Shown: piece after piece, positions 63,100 to 64,000 of the stretch
Layout of the letters: each line of letters begins with the position of its first letter
Numbering within the stretch: the first letter of the stretch is position 1
The notes under the pieces: model-generated
Told to the model about the DNA's origin: nothing
The model's input: only the letters and a program-made list of their open reading frames with translations
Database searches by the model: none
Program-made: the position numbers and the translations under genes
From: G963665925 sp050596425
GTDB lineage: Bacteria; Bacillota; Clostridia; Peptostreptococcales; Acidaminobacteraceae
Reading direction: 5' to 3'
Assembly: GCF_050596425.1 (NCBI RefSeq)
Contig: NZ_CP192292.1
Span: 620,001-684,000 of the forward strand
Length of the DNA stretch: 64,000 nt

Positions 63100-64000
63100 A
63101 TGAAAGCCATATTTACATATGATTACGGCAGTGAAAAAATGGACTCAATACGAAAGCTCGGCTATGAAATTGATATTGTTCATGAATCTGAGATTGAAAA
63201 CAACAGCCGTGTTAATGATGCGGAAATATTAGTTTGCTATAATCCCTTTGATAGAATTGACGTGAGTGAGATGGAAAAACTCAAGTGGATTCAACTTTCA
63301 AGCATTGGATTTGATCAACTGCCGGTTGAAGACGTTTTGGATCAAGAAATAATTGTGACCAATAACCAGGGTGGATATTCAAAGCCTATGGGAGAATGGA
63401 TTGTCATGAATATACTTGAAATCCTCAAAAACAGAAAGAGCTTTTATGCCAAGCAAAAAGAAAGAGTCTGGAAACTGGATTCTGGAATTTTAGAGCTTGT
63501 TGATAAAAAAGTGGCCTTTCTAGGAACGGGAACCATTGCACAGGAGGCAGCGAAACGTCTACAAGGTTTTGAAGCCAATATTATTGGCTTTAACACGAGT
63601 GGCCATGACACAGACCACTTTGACGCGTGCTACAAAATAGACGATTTGGAAAATCACTTGCCCCAGCTTGATGTGGTTGTTGTTACCCTGCCACATACGG
63701 AAAAAACCCACCATTTCATGAATCAGTCACGTATGAACCTTATGCGAGATGACTCTATACTTATAAATGTGTCTAGAGGTCCCAATGTTGACGAGCAAGC
63801 CTTGATTGATGCCCTAAAACATGATAAGTTTTTAGGCGTTGCACTGGATGTTTATAGTTCAGAACCACTTTCGAAAGACAGCCCCCTATGGGATATTGAT
63901 AGGGCCTATCTTTCGCCCCATAACTCATGGGTGTCAGAAATGAAAAACGAACGACGATTTAGAATGATCTACAAGAATATGCAGAATTATATAGAAGGAA
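63100..64000 (+). CDS. D-isomer-specific 2-hydroxyacid dehydrogenase (C-terminus cut by window edge)
   Basis: 300 residues are visible and the frame runs off the edge near its natural end. The catalytic domain (WIQLSSIGFDQLP) is followed by the NAD-binding motif FLGTGTIAQEAAKRL, then VVVVTLPHTEKTHHFMN, the substrate-binding Arg in INVSRGPNVDE, the conserved Glu in DVYSSEPL, and the catalytic His in LSPHNSWVS. Family members reduce 2-oxoacids or oxidise D-hydroxyacids with NAD(P)H; the exact substrate is not readable. ATG at 63100 follows AAGGAG. Element copy 2 lies directly upstream. Confidence 0.9.
   Translation, partial: MKAIFTYDYGSEKMDSIRKLGYEIDIVHESEIENNSRVNDAEILVCYNPFDRIDVSEMEKLKWIQLSSIGFDQLPVEDVLDQEIIVTNNQGGYSKPMGEWIVMNILEILKNRKSFYAKQKERVWKLDSGILELVDKKVAFLGTGTIAQEAAKRLQGFEANIIGFNTSGHDTDHFDACYKIDDLENHLPQLDVVVVTLPHTEKTHHFMNQSRMNLMRDDSILINVSRGPNVDEQALIDALKHDKFLGVALDVYSSEPLSKDSPLWDIDRAYLSPHNSWVSEMKNERRFRMIYKNMQNYIEG

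Overview
The window looks like chromosome from a low-GC, Gram-positive anaerobe of the class Clostridia. This rests on AT-rich intergenic DNA, strong AGGAGG-type ribosome sites, frequent GTG/TTG starts, a SufCBD iron-sulfur system, a four-subunit pyruvate:ferredoxin oxidoreductase, a split glycine decarboxylase (GcvPA/GcvPB), S-layer homology domains and [4Fe-4S] aldo-keto reductase. Species cannot be named from the sequence alone. No rRNA, tRNA, CRISPR array, integrase or transposase was seen.

Layout. 1-6822 (minus strand): sufC-sufB-sufD, a diacylglycerol-glucosyltransferase-like protein and a two-gene ABC exporter. 7120-10461: queG, an XRE-cupin regulator and kbl. 10881-20464 is the accessory-looking region: a giant S-layer-anchored Calx-beta protein with thirteen repeats and a one-base frameshift, two 80-residue tail-collar mini-proteins, a leaderless discoidin/cadherin-like protein interrupted at a G7 tract, and a PRMT-like methyltransferase with a double-E loop. 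20778-27559: GNAT, MocR regulator, CheV, two more glycosyltransferases and a flippase-like membrane protein. 28008-32357: XRE-cupin plus potABCD. 32623-36604: VCBS lipoprotein, response regulator, histidine kinase and a PII-like protein. 36838-39742: RDD protein, AraC regulator and a frameshifted MATE transporter. 40079-43668: porCDAB and a GntR regulator. 44094-46119: aldo-keto reductase and TetR. 46347-51911: gcvT, gcvH, gcvPA, gcvPB and folD. 51998-56820: trmO, a Rob-like AraC/GyrI pair, a YoaP-type acetyltransferase and a membrane-anchored RCC1 protein. 57046-64000: pyruvate carboxylase, a receiver/HD-GYP phosphodiesterase, a PilZ protein and a partial D-2-hydroxyacid dehydrogenase.

How they fit together. 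Central metabolism is that of an amino-acid or peptide fermenter: Kbl and the glycine cleavage system interconvert glycine, acetyl-CoA and methylene-tetrahydrofolate, FolD carries the one-carbon unit onward, and PorABCD and pyruvate carboxylase handle pyruvate. CheV, HD-GYP and PilZ proteins point to chemotaxis and cyclic-di-GMP signalling. Several regulators sit beside recognisable operator-like DNA: a palindrome inside the kbl promoter, a 21-bp-spaced direct repeat before the AraC/GyrI operon, TGAACGTTCA at the aldo-keto reductase promoter and a 30-bp-spaced repeat before the MocR gene.

The two most unusual signals are the tail-collar / discoidin / PRMT-like cluster (17633-20464), and a dispersed intergenic element (clear copies at 20521-20638 and 62944-63061, degenerate ones near 3020 and 24031) whose 28-base ends are conserved while its inner hairpin differs completely in sequence yet stays self-complementary.
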